Notes under the pieces: generated by a model
Database searches by the model: none
The model's input: the letters and a program-made list of their open reading frames with translations, nothing else
What the model was told of the DNA's origin: nothing
In this document: positions 24,000 to 32,460 of the stretch, in pieces
Layout: each line of letters starts with the position of its first letter
Numbering within the stretch: position 1 is the stretch's first letter
Assembly: GCF_000716715.1 (NCBI RefSeq)
Contig: NZ_JNYJ01000013.1
Location: 62,001-126,000, forward strand
Direction: 5' to 3'
Origin: Dactylosporangium aurantiacum
GTDB lineage: Bacteria; Actinomycetota; Actinomycetes; Mycobacteriales; Micromonosporaceae
DNA length: 64,000 bases
Program-made: the position numbers and the translations under genes

Positions 24000-24809
24000 G
24001 TGGAGTACACATCAGGCGACTCCTCGTGGGCTCGCGCCCTGCGCAGGCTCGGTCGCGCTATGCTGCCGCGCCACCGCCGGGATCGACGTTTCGGCTGGTC
24101 AGTGGCGACGCCGGTGGTGTTCGGAGCGGCCGGGTTGCTCTTCTCGCTGACGGCCGCGACCGCGCACGGCACCGACCTGCGCGACGACCGCCGGCCCGAG
24201 CTGACCAATCTGATCGCTGAAAGAAAACACGAAATTGCCACGTCCCGCGCGGGCGCCGCCCGACTGCGCGCCGAGATCGAGGCGCAGCAGCAGGGTCAGG
24301 CGGGCGCGGACAGCGCGGTCGACGAGCAGCGCCGCCGCGGCGAGCGCCAGCTGGCCGCGGCCGGGCTGACCGCGGTGCACGGCCCCGGGGTCGTGGTCGT
24401 GCTCAACGACGCACCCCGGCGGCCCGACGGCGGCCGCCCGGCCGGCGCCCGCCCGGACGACCTGGTCGTGCACCAGCAGGACGTGCAGGCCGTGGTCAAC
24501 GCCCTGTGGGCGGGCGGCGCCGAGGCGATGACGCTCATGGGCGTCCGGGTGATCACCACCAGCGCGGTACGCTGCGTCGGCAACACGCTGCTGCTCGACG
24601 GCCAGGTGTATTCACCCCCGTTCGAGATCGCCGCCATCGGCGACCAGGCGCGCCTTCAGCGCTCGCTCGACGAGTCGGAGGGGGTTGCCCTGTTCAGGGA
24701 CGCCGCGGACAATTTCGGCCTGGGCTACCAGGTCCGGATGGAGGCAGACGTGCAGGCGAAGGCCTATGACGGCTCCACCGCGCTGCAAGCGGCGACGACC
24801 GGGTCCTGA
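24000..24809 (+). CDS. DUF881-family membrane-anchored protein
   Basis: A 269-residue protein. One transmembrane helix lies near residues 37-57 (TPVVFGAAGLLFSLTAATAH) after a basic N-terminus. An extracytoplasmic coiled coil follows (~70-120), then the DUF881 core: GLTAVHGPGVVVVLNDA, VVNALWAGGAEAMTLMGVRV and RCVGNTLLLDGQVYSPPFEI. DUF881 proteins are typical next to crgA, sortase and pabA in actinobacteria; their role is not established but division or cell-wall related. GTG at 24000 follows GGGGAGGGG. Confidence 0.88.
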   Translation: MEYTSGDSSWARALRRLGRAMLPRHRRDRRFGWSVATPVVFGAAGLLFSLTAATAHGTDLRDDRRPELTNLIAERKHEIATSRAGAARLRAEIEAQQQGQAGADSAVDEQRRRGERQLAAAGLTAVHGPGVVVVLNDAPRRPDGGRPAGARPDDLVVHQQDVQAVVNALWAGGAEAMTLMGVRVITTSAVRCVGNTLLLDGQVYSPPFEIAAIGDQARLQRSLDESEGVALFRDAADNFGLGYQVRMEADVQAKAYDGSTALQAATTGS

Positions 24810-24812
24810 CGC

Positions 24813-25946
24813 ATGAGCGATCAGCACCGCCCCCGCCACCGCGCGCTGGACCAGGACGACATCGCCACCAGGATGATCCCGCGGATCCGCGACGACCATC
24901 CGCCCGCGGAGCCCGTGCCGGTCGCGCCGCCGGCGGTCGTGCCGCCGGCGGTCGCGCCGCCGCCGGTCATGCCGCCGCCGGTCATGCCGCCGGCGGTCGC
25001 GCCGCCGGCGGTCGCGCCGGCAGCGGTCGTGCCGGCAGCGGCGGACGCCACCGCCTACATCCCCCGGTTCACGGAGCAGGCCGACGCCACCACCGTGCTG
25101 CCGAAGCTTCCCGCCACGCCGGAAACCACTCCGAAAGCCACTCCTGAGGATGAACCGGACGCGACCCAGGATCCTGACATCCCGAAGGGTGTCAAGGTCG
25201 TGCCGTTGCGGCCGGTCCGCACTCAGGAGGGTTATCGCAGCGTGTACTCCGAATACACGAGGACCACGTTCGGCACGGTCGTGCGGGCGGTCAGCCGGGG
25301 CACCGGCGAGCTGCTCATCACGTTCGGCCTCATCGTGCTGCTCTTCGCCGGCTACGAGGTCTGGGGCAAGTCGGCGATCGTCGAGGCGCACCAGGACGAG
25401 CTCAACCGGCAGCTGGAGCAGCAGTGGGCCCAGCCGGGCGCCGACCCCACCGTGGCGCCGTCCGGGCCGCCCACGCCCGTCGCCAAGCCTGCCAACGGCG
25501 CGGTGATCGCGTCGGTGCACATCCCGAAGCTGAAGAAGAAGTGGGCCGTGGTGCAGGGCGTCACGGCCGCCGACATCCGCTACGCGCCCGGGCACTACCC
25601 GGACACGGCGTTGCCGGGCCAGATCGGCAACTTCTCCATGGCCGGGCACCGCACGCCGGCCATCTGGTGGGACCTCGACCAGCTCAAGGCCGGCGATCCC
25701 GTGGTCATCAAGACCGCCGACACCTGGTACGTCTACCGCGTGATCGGCCACGAGATCGTGCTGCCGACGGCGGTGCAGGTCGTCGCGCCGGTGCCGAACA
25801 AGCCCGGGGTAGCGCCGACCAAGGCACTGCTGACCATGACCACGTGCAACCCGAAGTTCAACAACTACCAACGACTGGTCGTGCACGCCGAGCTGGACCG
25901 GACGCAGCCGGTCGCCCAGGGCGACCCCGCCGAGCTGAAGGGATAG
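24813..25946 (+). CDS. Class E sortase with long proline-rich N-terminus
   Basis: A 377-residue membrane transpeptidase. The cytoplasmic N-terminus (~1-150) holds a Pro/Ala/Val repeat built from units like APPAVVPP and PPPVMPP, encoded by near-identical 15-bp units at about 24915-25040. One transmembrane helix (~168-190, ELLITFGLIVLLFAGYEVWG) precedes the sortase beta-barrel, with H279 in SMAGHRTP, catalytic C345 in LTMTTCNPKFN and R354. Class E sortases attach surface proteins carrying LAXTG-like signals. It starts 3 bases after the DUF881 gene and is followed by a small membrane protein and pabA. Confidence 0.93.
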   Translation: MSDQHRPRHRALDQDDIATRMIPRIRDDHPPAEPVPVAPPAVVPPAVAPPPVMPPPVMPPAVAPPAVAPAAVVPAAADATAYIPRFTEQADATTVLPKLPATPETTPKATPEDEPDATQDPDIPKGVKVVPLRPVRTQEGYRSVYSEYTRTTFGTVVRAVSRGTGELLITFGLIVLLFAGYEVWGKSAIVEAHQDELNRQLEQQWAQPGADPTVAPSGPPTPVAKPANGAVIASVHIPKLKKKWAVVQGVTAADIRYAPGHYPDTALPGQIGNFSMAGHRTPAIWWDLDQLKAGDPVVIKTADTWYVYRVIGHEIVLPTAVQVVAPVPNKPGVAPTKALLTMTTCNPKFNNYQRLVVHAELDRTQPVAQGDPAELKG

Positions 25947-25950
25947 CCGC

Positions 25951-26244
25951 GTGTACGGATGGATCTGGCGGCACATCCCGTTCAAGCAGTGGCAGCTCAA
26001 GTCCCTGGTCTCCGCGCTGCTGATCGGTGCGTTCGCGGCGCTGCTGTGGTACAAGGTCTTTCCGGCGGTCGAGCCGATCCTGCCGTTCGACGACGTGCAG
26101 GTCGAGACGGACGACCCCGCCGGTGGGCAGTTGGAGCAGCCGCCCAGCACCGCCCCGTCGACGGCGCCGTCGACCGGGGCGACGTCCGTGCCGTCCAGGG
26201 TGCCCACGAAGACCCCGTCCGCCCCGCTGGTCCTACCGAGCTAG
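25951..26244 (+). CDS. Small single-helix membrane protein
   Basis: A 97-residue protein. MYGWIWRHIPFKQWQLKSL precedes one membrane helix (~20-37, VSALLIGAFAALLWYKVF), then PAVEPILPFDDVQVE and a Thr/Ser/Pro-rich outer tail (PSTAPSTAPSTG). It lies 4 bases after the sortase stop and abuts the pabA start. Proteins beginning W-x-W-R-H-P are regularly found between the sortase and pabA in this group; the function is unknown but the linkage suggests a sortase- or envelope-associated role. Confidence 0.75.
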   Translation: MYGWIWRHIPFKQWQLKSLVSALLIGAFAALLWYKVFPAVEPILPFDDVQVETDDPAGGQLEQPPSTAPSTAPSTGATSVPSRVPTKTPSAPLVLPS

Positions 26245-26898
26245 GTGAGCCGATTGCGCGTCCTTGTCATCGACAACTACGACTCGTTCGTCTTCAACCT
26301 GGTGCAGTACCTGGGCCAGCTCGGCGTCGACTGCGACGTGCGCCGCAACGACGAGATCACCGTCGACGAGGTCGGCGCCGCCAACCCCGCCGGCATCCTG
26401 CTCTCCCCCGGCCCCGGCACCCCGGAACGCGCCGGTATCTGCATGGCCGTCATCGAGCGGTACGCCGGTGAACTGCCCATCTTCGGCGTGTGCCTCGGTC
26501 ACCAGGCGTTCGGCGCCGCCTTCGGGGCCACCGTGACCCGCGCCCCCGAACTGCTGCACGGCAAGACGTCGCTGGTCACCCACACCGGCCAGGGCGTGCT
26601 GCACGGCCTGCCGGACCCCTTCATCGCGACCCGGTACCACTCGCTCGCCGTGGTCGAGTCCACGCTGCCACCTGAGATCGAGGTCACGGGCCGCACCGAG
26701 TCCGGCGTGATCATGGCCATGCGCCACCGCAGCCTCCCGATCGAGGGCGTCCAGTTCCACCCCGAGTCGGTGCTGACCCAGGGCGGTCACCTCATGCTGG
26801 CCAACTGGCTGGCGGTCTGCGGCCTGCCGGGAGCGCTGGACCGGGCACCCGACCTCGTCGCCGAGGTGGAGGCCCGCAGAGTCGCGGCGTTCGCCTGA
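26245..26898 (+). CDS. pabA: Aminodeoxychorismate/anthranilate synthase, glutamine amidotransferase subunit
   Basis: A 217-residue class I glutamine amidotransferase. It begins LRVLVIDNYDSFVFNLVQYL. The nucleophile Cys is in FGVCLGHQAFG, and the catalytic His-Glu pair in VQFHPESVLTQGG. It supplies ammonia for p-aminobenzoate (folate) or anthranilate (Trp) synthesis; many actinobacteria use one subunit for both. In Mycobacterium the same-position gene is called trpG. GTG at 26245 directly abuts the previous stop. The partner synthase is not in the window. Confidence 0.93.
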   Translation: MSRLRVLVIDNYDSFVFNLVQYLGQLGVDCDVRRNDEITVDEVGAANPAGILLSPGPGTPERAGICMAVIERYAGELPIFGVCLGHQAFGAAFGATVTRAPELLHGKTSLVTHTGQGVLHGLPDPFIATRYHSLAVVESTLPPEIEVTGRTESGVIMAMRHRSLPIEGVQFHPESVLTQGGHLMLANWLAVCGLPGALDRAPDLVAEVEARRVAAFA

Positions 26899-27090
26899 CC
26901 GGCCGTCGCGACCGTTCCGCTCACACGGGTCGGCGGTCGCGCCCCGGCTTCCCTTGCGCTCGGGCTCGGCCCGGTGTGGCACCGACCGTTCAACAGCGGG
27001 AGACGGGACGTCGGCGGCAGCCCCGGAAGGCCCGCTGCCACCGGGACCAGCCTGGACGCCGCCCTCGCCGGGGTGGCCCCGAGAACGCTG

Positions 27091-27180
27091 GCCCCTCAGC
27101 CGGACGCTGCCCCTCAGCCGGGCGCTGCCCCTCAGCCGGGCGCTGACCGTCAGGCCGGGCGCCCACCCTCAGGCCGGGTG
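27091..27180 (+). repeat. 18-bp tandem repeats downstream of pabA
   Basis: Units GCCCCTCAGCCGGGCGCT repeat three times nearly perfectly at 27091-27144 and decay over two further units. They lie in the ~510-bp pabA-pknB gap (26899-27408), which holds no convincing gene. Confidence 0.7.
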
Positions 27181-27338
27181 CGTCGATGAGACCGGCGCCG
27201 GCGGTCAGCCGCCATCCACATCGCCGGCTCGCGCTCCTCAGCCTGTGCGCGGTGTGCGGGGAAGCTCGGGCCGCTGGGTCAGATTGAGGGCGAAAATGCG
27301 GCGCTCCTCACACCCAAGACCACCACGCCTGTGCACAA

Positions 27339-27370
27339 CCCTGTGGATAACTGGCCTGTTATCCACAGGG
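27339..27370. promoter_or_regulatory. Inverted pair of DnaA-box-like 9-mers / hairpin between pabA and pknB
   Basis: Perfect 13-bp inverted repeat CCCTGTGGATAAC / GTTATCCACAGGG with a 6-base loop. Each arm contains TTATCCACA (27359-27367, and its complement at 27342-27350), the classical DnaA box. It lies between convergent genes and could also act as a terminator, but it has no T-run. Confidence 0.5.
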
Positions 27371-27408
27371 TACGCACTGTGATCGGTGGAGAATCAGGTG
27401 AATCCGGA

Positions 27409-29154
27409 CTAATTGTTGGGCGAGGCGGTGACGCTCGGCTTCGGTGAGTTCGACGGGTTGCCGCCCGCCAGGACGCCGATCCGCAGCGTGATGACATCGG
27501 TCTTCATGAGCGCCCTGCCGGCCGGCTGCGACTGGTAGACGACCAGGCCTTCCTTGGACGGGTCGGTCACCTGCGTCTCGCTCGTCTTCGGCGCGGACGT
27601 GAAGCCCGCCGCCTCCAGCGCCGCCTGCGCCTGGACCAGGGTCTTGTTCGACAGGTCCGGCATGATCGCCTGGTTGTTCTTCGACACGTACAGCGTCACG
27701 GTCGAATTCGGCTTCACCGGCGTGCCGGCCGGCGGGTCGGACTCCAGGACCTCGTCCTTGGGGGCCGCGCCGTCCTTCGCCACGATGTTGGCCTTGAGAC
27801 CCAGGTTGGCCAGCTGCTGCTTGGCCGCCTCGGCCTGCTGGCGGGCCAGCGTCGGGATCGGGATCAGCGTGGGCTCGCCGCAGATGTTGTAGTCGACCTG
27901 GGTGCCCTGCTTGACCTCGTTGCCCTTCGGCGGGTTCTGCGAGATGACCGTGCCGGCCTTGCAGTTCTCACCGGGCCCCGTGCGCGGGTCGCCCTCCAGC
28001 TTCGACTGACGCAGCGCCGCGCGGGCCTCGTCCTGGCTCTTGCCGACGAGGTCGGGCACCTGCACCATCGGGTCCTGGTTGGCCAGATAGAGCCCGATCG
28101 ACAGCGCCGCGACCGCGAGCAGGCTCAGCACCGTGAGCGCCACGACGATGCCGGTGGAGTTCTTGCGCTTCTGCCGCTGCGCGGCGCGGGCCGGCTGGCG
28201 CGAGGCCGGCGGCGGGCGGTAGGCGGTCTGCGCCGCCATCACGCTCGCCATCTCGTCCTCGGTCATGACCGGCGGCGCCGAGACCGGCCGGCCGGCCGCC
28301 GCCCGCATTACGTCGGCGCGCATCTCACCGGCGCTCTGGTAGCGGTTGAGCGGGTTCTTCGCCAGGGCCTTCAGCACGACCGCGTCGATCTCGGGCGTCA
28401 CGTCGCGGTTGCTGCTGCTCGGTGGCCGCGGATCTTCCCGTACGTGCTGATAGGCCACCGACACCGGGTTGTCCCCGACGAACGGCGGATGGCCACAGAG
28501 CAGCTCGAAGAGCACGCAGCCGGACGCATACACGTCGCTGCGGGCGTCGACGGGCTCGCCGCGGGCCTGCTCGGGCGACAGATACTGCGCGGTGCCGATG
28601 ACCGCGGAGGTCTGGGTCATCGTGGTGGCGCCGCTGGCCAGCGCCCGCGCGATGCCGAAGTCCATCACCTTGACCTGGCCGGTCTGGGTGAGCATCACGT
28701 TGCCGGGCTTGATGTCCCGGTGGATGATGCCGTGCCGGTGGCTGAACTCCAGCGCCGCGCAGATGTCGGCGGTGATCTCCAACGCCCGCCGGGGCATGAG
28801 CCGTCCCTCGGCCGCGAGCACCTCTTTGAGGGTGCGGCCGTTGACGAACTCCATGACGATGTAGGGAAGCTCCTCGCCCGCCGGGCCCCGCTCCTCGCCC
28901 GTGTCATACACGGCGACGATCGCGGGGTGGTTGAGCGAGGCGGCGTTCTGCGCCTCCCTGCGGAATCTCAGCTGGAAGGTCGCGTCGCGGGCCAGGTCGG
29001 TGCGCAGGGTCTTGATCGCTACGTCGCGGCCCAGGCGCAGGTCACGGCCCCGATGGACCTCGGCCATGCCGCCATAGCCAAGCAGCTCCCCGACCTGGTA
29101 TCGGCCGCCGAGGAGGCGAGGCTGGGCGGTCATGTCGTGTCGTCCTTCGGTCAT
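27409..29154 (-). CDS. pknB: Ser/Thr protein kinase PknB with PASTA domains
   Basis: A 581-residue receptor kinase. The kinase domain (~16-280) has K48 in DVAIK, HRDIKPGN at 145-152, DFG at 165-167, activation-loop threonines near 177-180 (SGATTMTQTS) and GTAQYLSPEQARG. A juxtamembrane linker leads to one membrane helix at ~334-358. Three PASTA repeats follow (from ~363, ~430 and ~498), which bind muropeptides, and a Ser/Pro tail. It controls cell-wall growth and division, with the phosphatase and FHA proteins upstream in the operon. Start ATG 29154 has AAGG at fair spacing; ATG 29133 with AAGGA is an alternative. Mycobacterial PknB has four PASTA repeats. Confidence 0.96.
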   Translation of the reverse strand: MTEGRHDMTAQPRLLGGRYQVGELLGYGGMAEVHRGRDLRLGRDVAIKTLRTDLARDATFQLRFRREAQNAASLNHPAIVAVYDTGEERGPAGEELPYIVMEFVNGRTLKEVLAAEGRLMPRRALEITADICAALEFSHRHGIIHRDIKPGNVMLTQTGQVKVMDFGIARALASGATTMTQTSAVIGTAQYLSPEQARGEPVDARSDVYASGCVLFELLCGHPPFVGDNPVSVAYQHVREDPRPPSSSNRDVTPEIDAVVLKALAKNPLNRYQSAGEMRADVMRAAAGRPVSAPPVMTEDEMASVMAAQTAYRPPPASRQPARAAQRQKRKNSTGIVVALTVLSLLAVAALSIGLYLANQDPMVQVPDLVGKSQDEARAALRQSKLEGDPRTGPGENCKAGTVISQNPPKGNEVKQGTQVDYNICGEPTLIPIPTLARQQAEAAKQQLANLGLKANIVAKDGAAPKDEVLESDPPAGTPVKPNSTVTLYVSKNNQAIMPDLSNKTLVQAQAALEAAGFTSAPKTSETQVTDPSKEGLVVYQSQPAGRALMKTDVITLRIGVLAGGNPSNSPKPSVTASPNN

Positions 29155-29198
29155 CGACTCTTACCTTGCCACGTCTTGCGACGAGAACCCATTCCGAT

Positions 29199-30926
29199 CT
29201 AGCCCACGCACTGGTTCCCGACGGGGACCGCGGGAGGCGTGCACGACGGCTTGGCGTTGCCGGCCGGCTGCGACGAGTTGCCGGGGGCCGGCGACTCAGT
29301 CTCTTCGCTCGGCTCCGCGGTCGGGCCGCCGCCGCGTGCGCTCTCCTGGTAGAAGAGCGTCACGTCGCTGCCCTCGGGCACGTCGCCGCACGGCTGCACC
29401 TCGAGGACCTGGCCGGGAATCGGCTTCTTGTCGTCCCGCGGGGTCTGCTTGACGTTGAGCTTGGCCTTCTTCAGCTGCGACACCACCGAGGCCCGTAGCT
29501 TCGGCGCGCCGGCCCACTCGCACGGGACCTTGACGATCTTGCCGGTCGGCTTCGTGCTGGTCGGTGCCTGCGTCGCCGCCGCCGTCGTCTGGCCGCCGGC
29601 GCCAGGAGTCTGCTTGTCGTCGCCCTTGGTGGCGTACCAGATGCCGCCGACGCCGCAGAGCACCAGCAGCACCGCGGCGGCCGCACCGAGCGCGACCATC
29701 ATGTTGCGGTTGCCGCCCGAGCGGTTGTTGTTCGGCGTGGGCGGCTGGTAGTTGCCCGGGGCCTGGTAACCACCGGTATCACCGGCGAAGTAGGCGGTCT
29801 CGTTGCTCGGCGGCGGCGGTACCCCTGCCGCGCCGCGCGCGGCGTGCCCGGCCGAGGCCGCGGCGACGCCAGGGGGCGGCGGGACCGCGGCACCGGGCAT
29901 GATCCGCGTGCCGCTCGCGCCGGCCGCCGGGGACACGGGCGCGCCACCGGAGATCGGCGAGCCCAGCGCACCGGACATCGGGCCACCGGAGACCGGCGGA
30001 CCGGAGACCGGCGTGTACGCCACGGGCGAGCCGGGCGGGCCGACCGGGGATCCGGGCGGGCCGAGCGGCGCCGCCATCGGGATGCCCGGGCCCGCGCTGG
30101 TGCCACCGCCGGCGGCGCCGGACACCCGGCGGGCGGCCTGGGCGAGCGCGGCGGCGCTGGGCCAGCGCGCCGACGGGTCCTTGGCCATCGCGCGCTCGAC
30201 GAGCTGCGCGATCGGCGGCGGGATGTCGGCGGGCAGCGGCGGCGGCGTGTCCCGCACGTGCCGCATCGCGATCTGCAGCGGGTTGTCGCCCTCGAACGGC
30301 CGCTGGCCGGATAGGCACTGGTAGGCGACCACGCCGAGGGCGTAGACGTCGGACAGCGGGGTGGCCTGCGCGCCGGAGGCCTGCTCCGGCGAGATGTACG
30401 AGGCGGTGCCGAGCACCGAACCGGCGGCCGTGAGCTGTGCCACAGCGGCCGACCGGGCGATGCCGAAGTCGGTGAGGACGAGCGTGCCGTTGGGGCGCAC
30501 GAGCAGGTTGCCGGGCTTCACGTCGCGGTGGACGATGCCCTTCTCGTGCGCGGCGTGCAGCGCGTCGGCGGCCTGGGCGACCAGCGCCATCGCTCGCGCG
30601 GGGGTGAGCCGGCCGACCCGGGACAGGGTGCGGGAGAGCGCGTCGCCCTCCACGTACTCCATGATCAGGAAGGCGGTGCCGTTCTCGCTGCCGTAGTCGT
30701 AGATGTCCACCACGCCGGGGTGGTTGATGGTGGCCATCGTGCGCGCCTCGCCGCGGAAGCGCTCGGCGAAGCCGGGCTCCTCCAGCAGTGCGGGCAGCAG
30801 CACCTTGATCGCGACCGTGCGTCCGAGCACCTCGTCGGTGCCCCGCCACACGTCACCCATCCCACCGCCGGCGATGCGCTCGTCCAGGCGGTAGCGCCCA
30901 CCCAACGTGGTGCCGGCGCTCAACAT
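29199..30926 (-). CDS. pknA: Ser/Thr protein kinase PknA with C-terminal PASTA-like domain
   Basis: A 575-residue membrane kinase. The kinase domain (~8-270) has K41 in TVAIKV, HRDVKPGN at 133-140, DFG at 153-155 and GTASYISPEQASG. A long Gly/Pro/Ala-rich linker follows (~275-400), then a membrane helix near 412-432 (MMVALGAAAAVLLVLCGVGG). The extracellular part has one PASTA-like unit (KVPCEWAGAPKLRASVVSQL ... VTLFYQE) containing two cysteines. ATG 30926 is chosen over GTG 30935 because GAGG sits 8 bases before it. PbpA stops 13 bases upstream. Confidence 0.94.
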   Translation of the reverse strand: MLSAGTTLGGRYRLDERIAGGGMGDVWRGTDEVLGRTVAIKVLLPALLEEPGFAERFRGEARTMATINHPGVVDIYDYGSENGTAFLIMEYVEGDALSRTLSRVGRLTPARAMALVAQAADALHAAHEKGIVHRDVKPGNLLVRPNGTLVLTDFGIARSAAVAQLTAAGSVLGTASYISPEQASGAQATPLSDVYALGVVAYQCLSGQRPFEGDNPLQIAMRHVRDTPPPLPADIPPPIAQLVERAMAKDPSARWPSAAALAQAARRVSGAAGGGTSAGPGIPMAAPLGPPGSPVGPPGSPVAYTPVSGPPVSGGPMSGALGSPISGGAPVSPAAGASGTRIMPGAAVPPPPGVAAASAGHAARGAAGVPPPPSNETAYFAGDTGGYQAPGNYQPPTPNNNRSGGNRNMMVALGAAAAVLLVLCGVGGIWYATKGDDKQTPGAGGQTTAAATQAPTSTKPTGKIVKVPCEWAGAPKLRASVVSQLKKAKLNVKQTPRDDKKPIPGQVLEVQPCGDVPEGSDVTLFYQESARGGGPTAEPSEETESPAPGNSSQPAGNAKPSCTPPAVPVGNQCVG

Positions 30927-30939
30927 GTCGCGCACCTCA

Positions 30940-32460
30940 TTATTTGATGCCCTTTTCGTCCGCGTATGCCTTCATGACCAGGCCGGCAATGCGAGCCGCC
31001 TCCGCGCTGCCGCCCTTGCCAGCGTTCTCGAGGAAGACCGCGACCGAAACGATCGGCTTACCGTCCTTCATTGCGAAGCCGATGAACCAGCCGTGGTCCC
31101 CGGCCTCGTCACCGTCCTCCGCCGTTCCGGTCTTACCACCCACCTGCAAACCCGAGACGGCAGCGCTGCGGCCCGTGCCGTCACGGGAGGTGACGACGCT
31201 GAACATCATCTGCTGCAGGTTGGCGGCCACGTCGCCACTGATCGGGCGGCGCAGCTCCTTCGGGTCGGTTCGGTCGGCGTTGGACAGGTCGGCGTTCTGC
31301 AGACGGTCGACAATGTAGGGCTGCATCTCGCGCCCGCCGTTGGCCACCGTCGCCGCAATCATGGCGCCTTGCAGCGGAGACATCTTCACTTCCCGCTGTC
31401 CGATGCTCGACTGAGCAACGGCCGGCGGGTCGACGACATTGTTGGCGCCGGCGGTCATCGGGCCGGTGTGGCTCGCCGCGACGTTGCAGTAGTTCTTGTC
31501 CTGGTCCTCGATGAAGCGCGGCTCGGTCTCGAAGCCGAACGCCTGCGCCATCGACTTGAGCTTCTCGGCACCGATCCGCTCCACGCCCATCCGGGCGAAG
31601 ACGGTGTTGCACGAGACGGTGAGGGCCTGCTTGAGGGTGATCTGCTCGGGGCAGATGCCCTCGTGGGCGTTCTTGATGCGGAACGAGGAGGTCTGCGGCG
31701 GCTGGTAGAACTCGCCGCCCTGCACGGTCGTGTCGGGCGTCAGCGACGAGTCCGCGGACATGGCCGCCGCGGAGGTGATGACCTTGAAGGTCGAACCGGG
31801 CGGGTAGATCTCCTGCACCGCGCGGTTGAGCATCGGCTTGGCCGGGTCACTGTCGAGTTTCTTGTAGTTGGCGCTGGCCGCGTTGATGTCGTGGGTGCTC
31901 AGCAGGTTGGGGTCGTAGCTGGGCAGCGACACCTCGGCGAGCACGGCGCCGGTCTCCGGATTGAGGGCGACGACCGCGCCGCTCTTCACCTTCAGCTTGT
32001 TGTTGCCCAGCTGGGTGTACGCCGCCTCCTGGGTGGCCTGCGACAGGGTCAGCAGCACGTTGCCGCCCGCGACCTCCTTGCCCGTGAACAGCCCGGCGAT
32101 CCGGTCGGCGGCCTGCTTGTCGGAGGTGCCGATCAGGAAGTCGTTGTTGAGCTTCTCCAGGGCGGTCGCGCCGAGGTTGACCGGCTTGAAGCCGACTACG
32201 TGCGCGTACTTGTCCTTCAGCGGGTACGTGCGGAGGAACTTCAGCGTGTCGCCGGTCTCCTGCGCGTCGGCGAGCGCGATGCCCTGGGCGTTGATGATCT
32301 TGCCGCGGGCACGCTCGTACTCACTCGCCTGGACCCGCCCGTTGTGCGAGTTGGTCCGGTAGTCGTCGGCCTTGACCACCTGGCGGTAGTTCAGGTTGAC
32401 GAACAGCATCGCGAACAGCACCAGCACCACGACACCGACCCGGCGCAGTGGGGCGTTCAT
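30940..32460 (-). CDS. pbpA: Class B penicillin-binding protein PbpA
   Basis: A 506-residue class B PBP transpeptidase. The N-terminal anchor helix is VGVVVLVLFAMLFVNLNYRQ (8-27). The PBP dimerisation domain covers ~35-145. The transpeptidase domain has S223-TFK (YPPGSTFKV), S283-CN and K443-TGTAE. Family members crosslink peptidoglycan during elongation or septation and need the SEDS partner encoded just upstream. The ATG overlaps the rodA stop by 4 bases, so the two are translationally coupled. In mycobacteria PknB phosphorylates PbpA, in keeping with this operon. Confidence 0.96.
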   Translation of the reverse strand: MNAPLRRVGVVVLVLFAMLFVNLNYRQVVKADDYRTNSHNGRVQASEYERARGKIINAQGIALADAQETGDTLKFLRTYPLKDKYAHVVGFKPVNLGATALEKLNNDFLIGTSDKQAADRIAGLFTGKEVAGGNVLLTLSQATQEAAYTQLGNNKLKVKSGAVVALNPETGAVLAEVSLPSYDPNLLSTHDINAASANYKKLDSDPAKPMLNRAVQEIYPPGSTFKVITSAAAMSADSSLTPDTTVQGGEFYQPPQTSSFRIKNAHEGICPEQITLKQALTVSCNTVFARMGVERIGAEKLKSMAQAFGFETEPRFIEDQDKNYCNVAASHTGPMTAGANNVVDPPAVAQSSIGQREVKMSPLQGAMIAATVANGGREMQPYIVDRLQNADLSNADRTDPKELRRPISGDVAANLQQMMFSVVTSRDGTGRSAAVSGLQVGGKTGTAEDGDEAGDHGWFIGFAMKDGKPIVSVAVFLENAGKGGSAEAARIAGLVMKAYADEKGIK

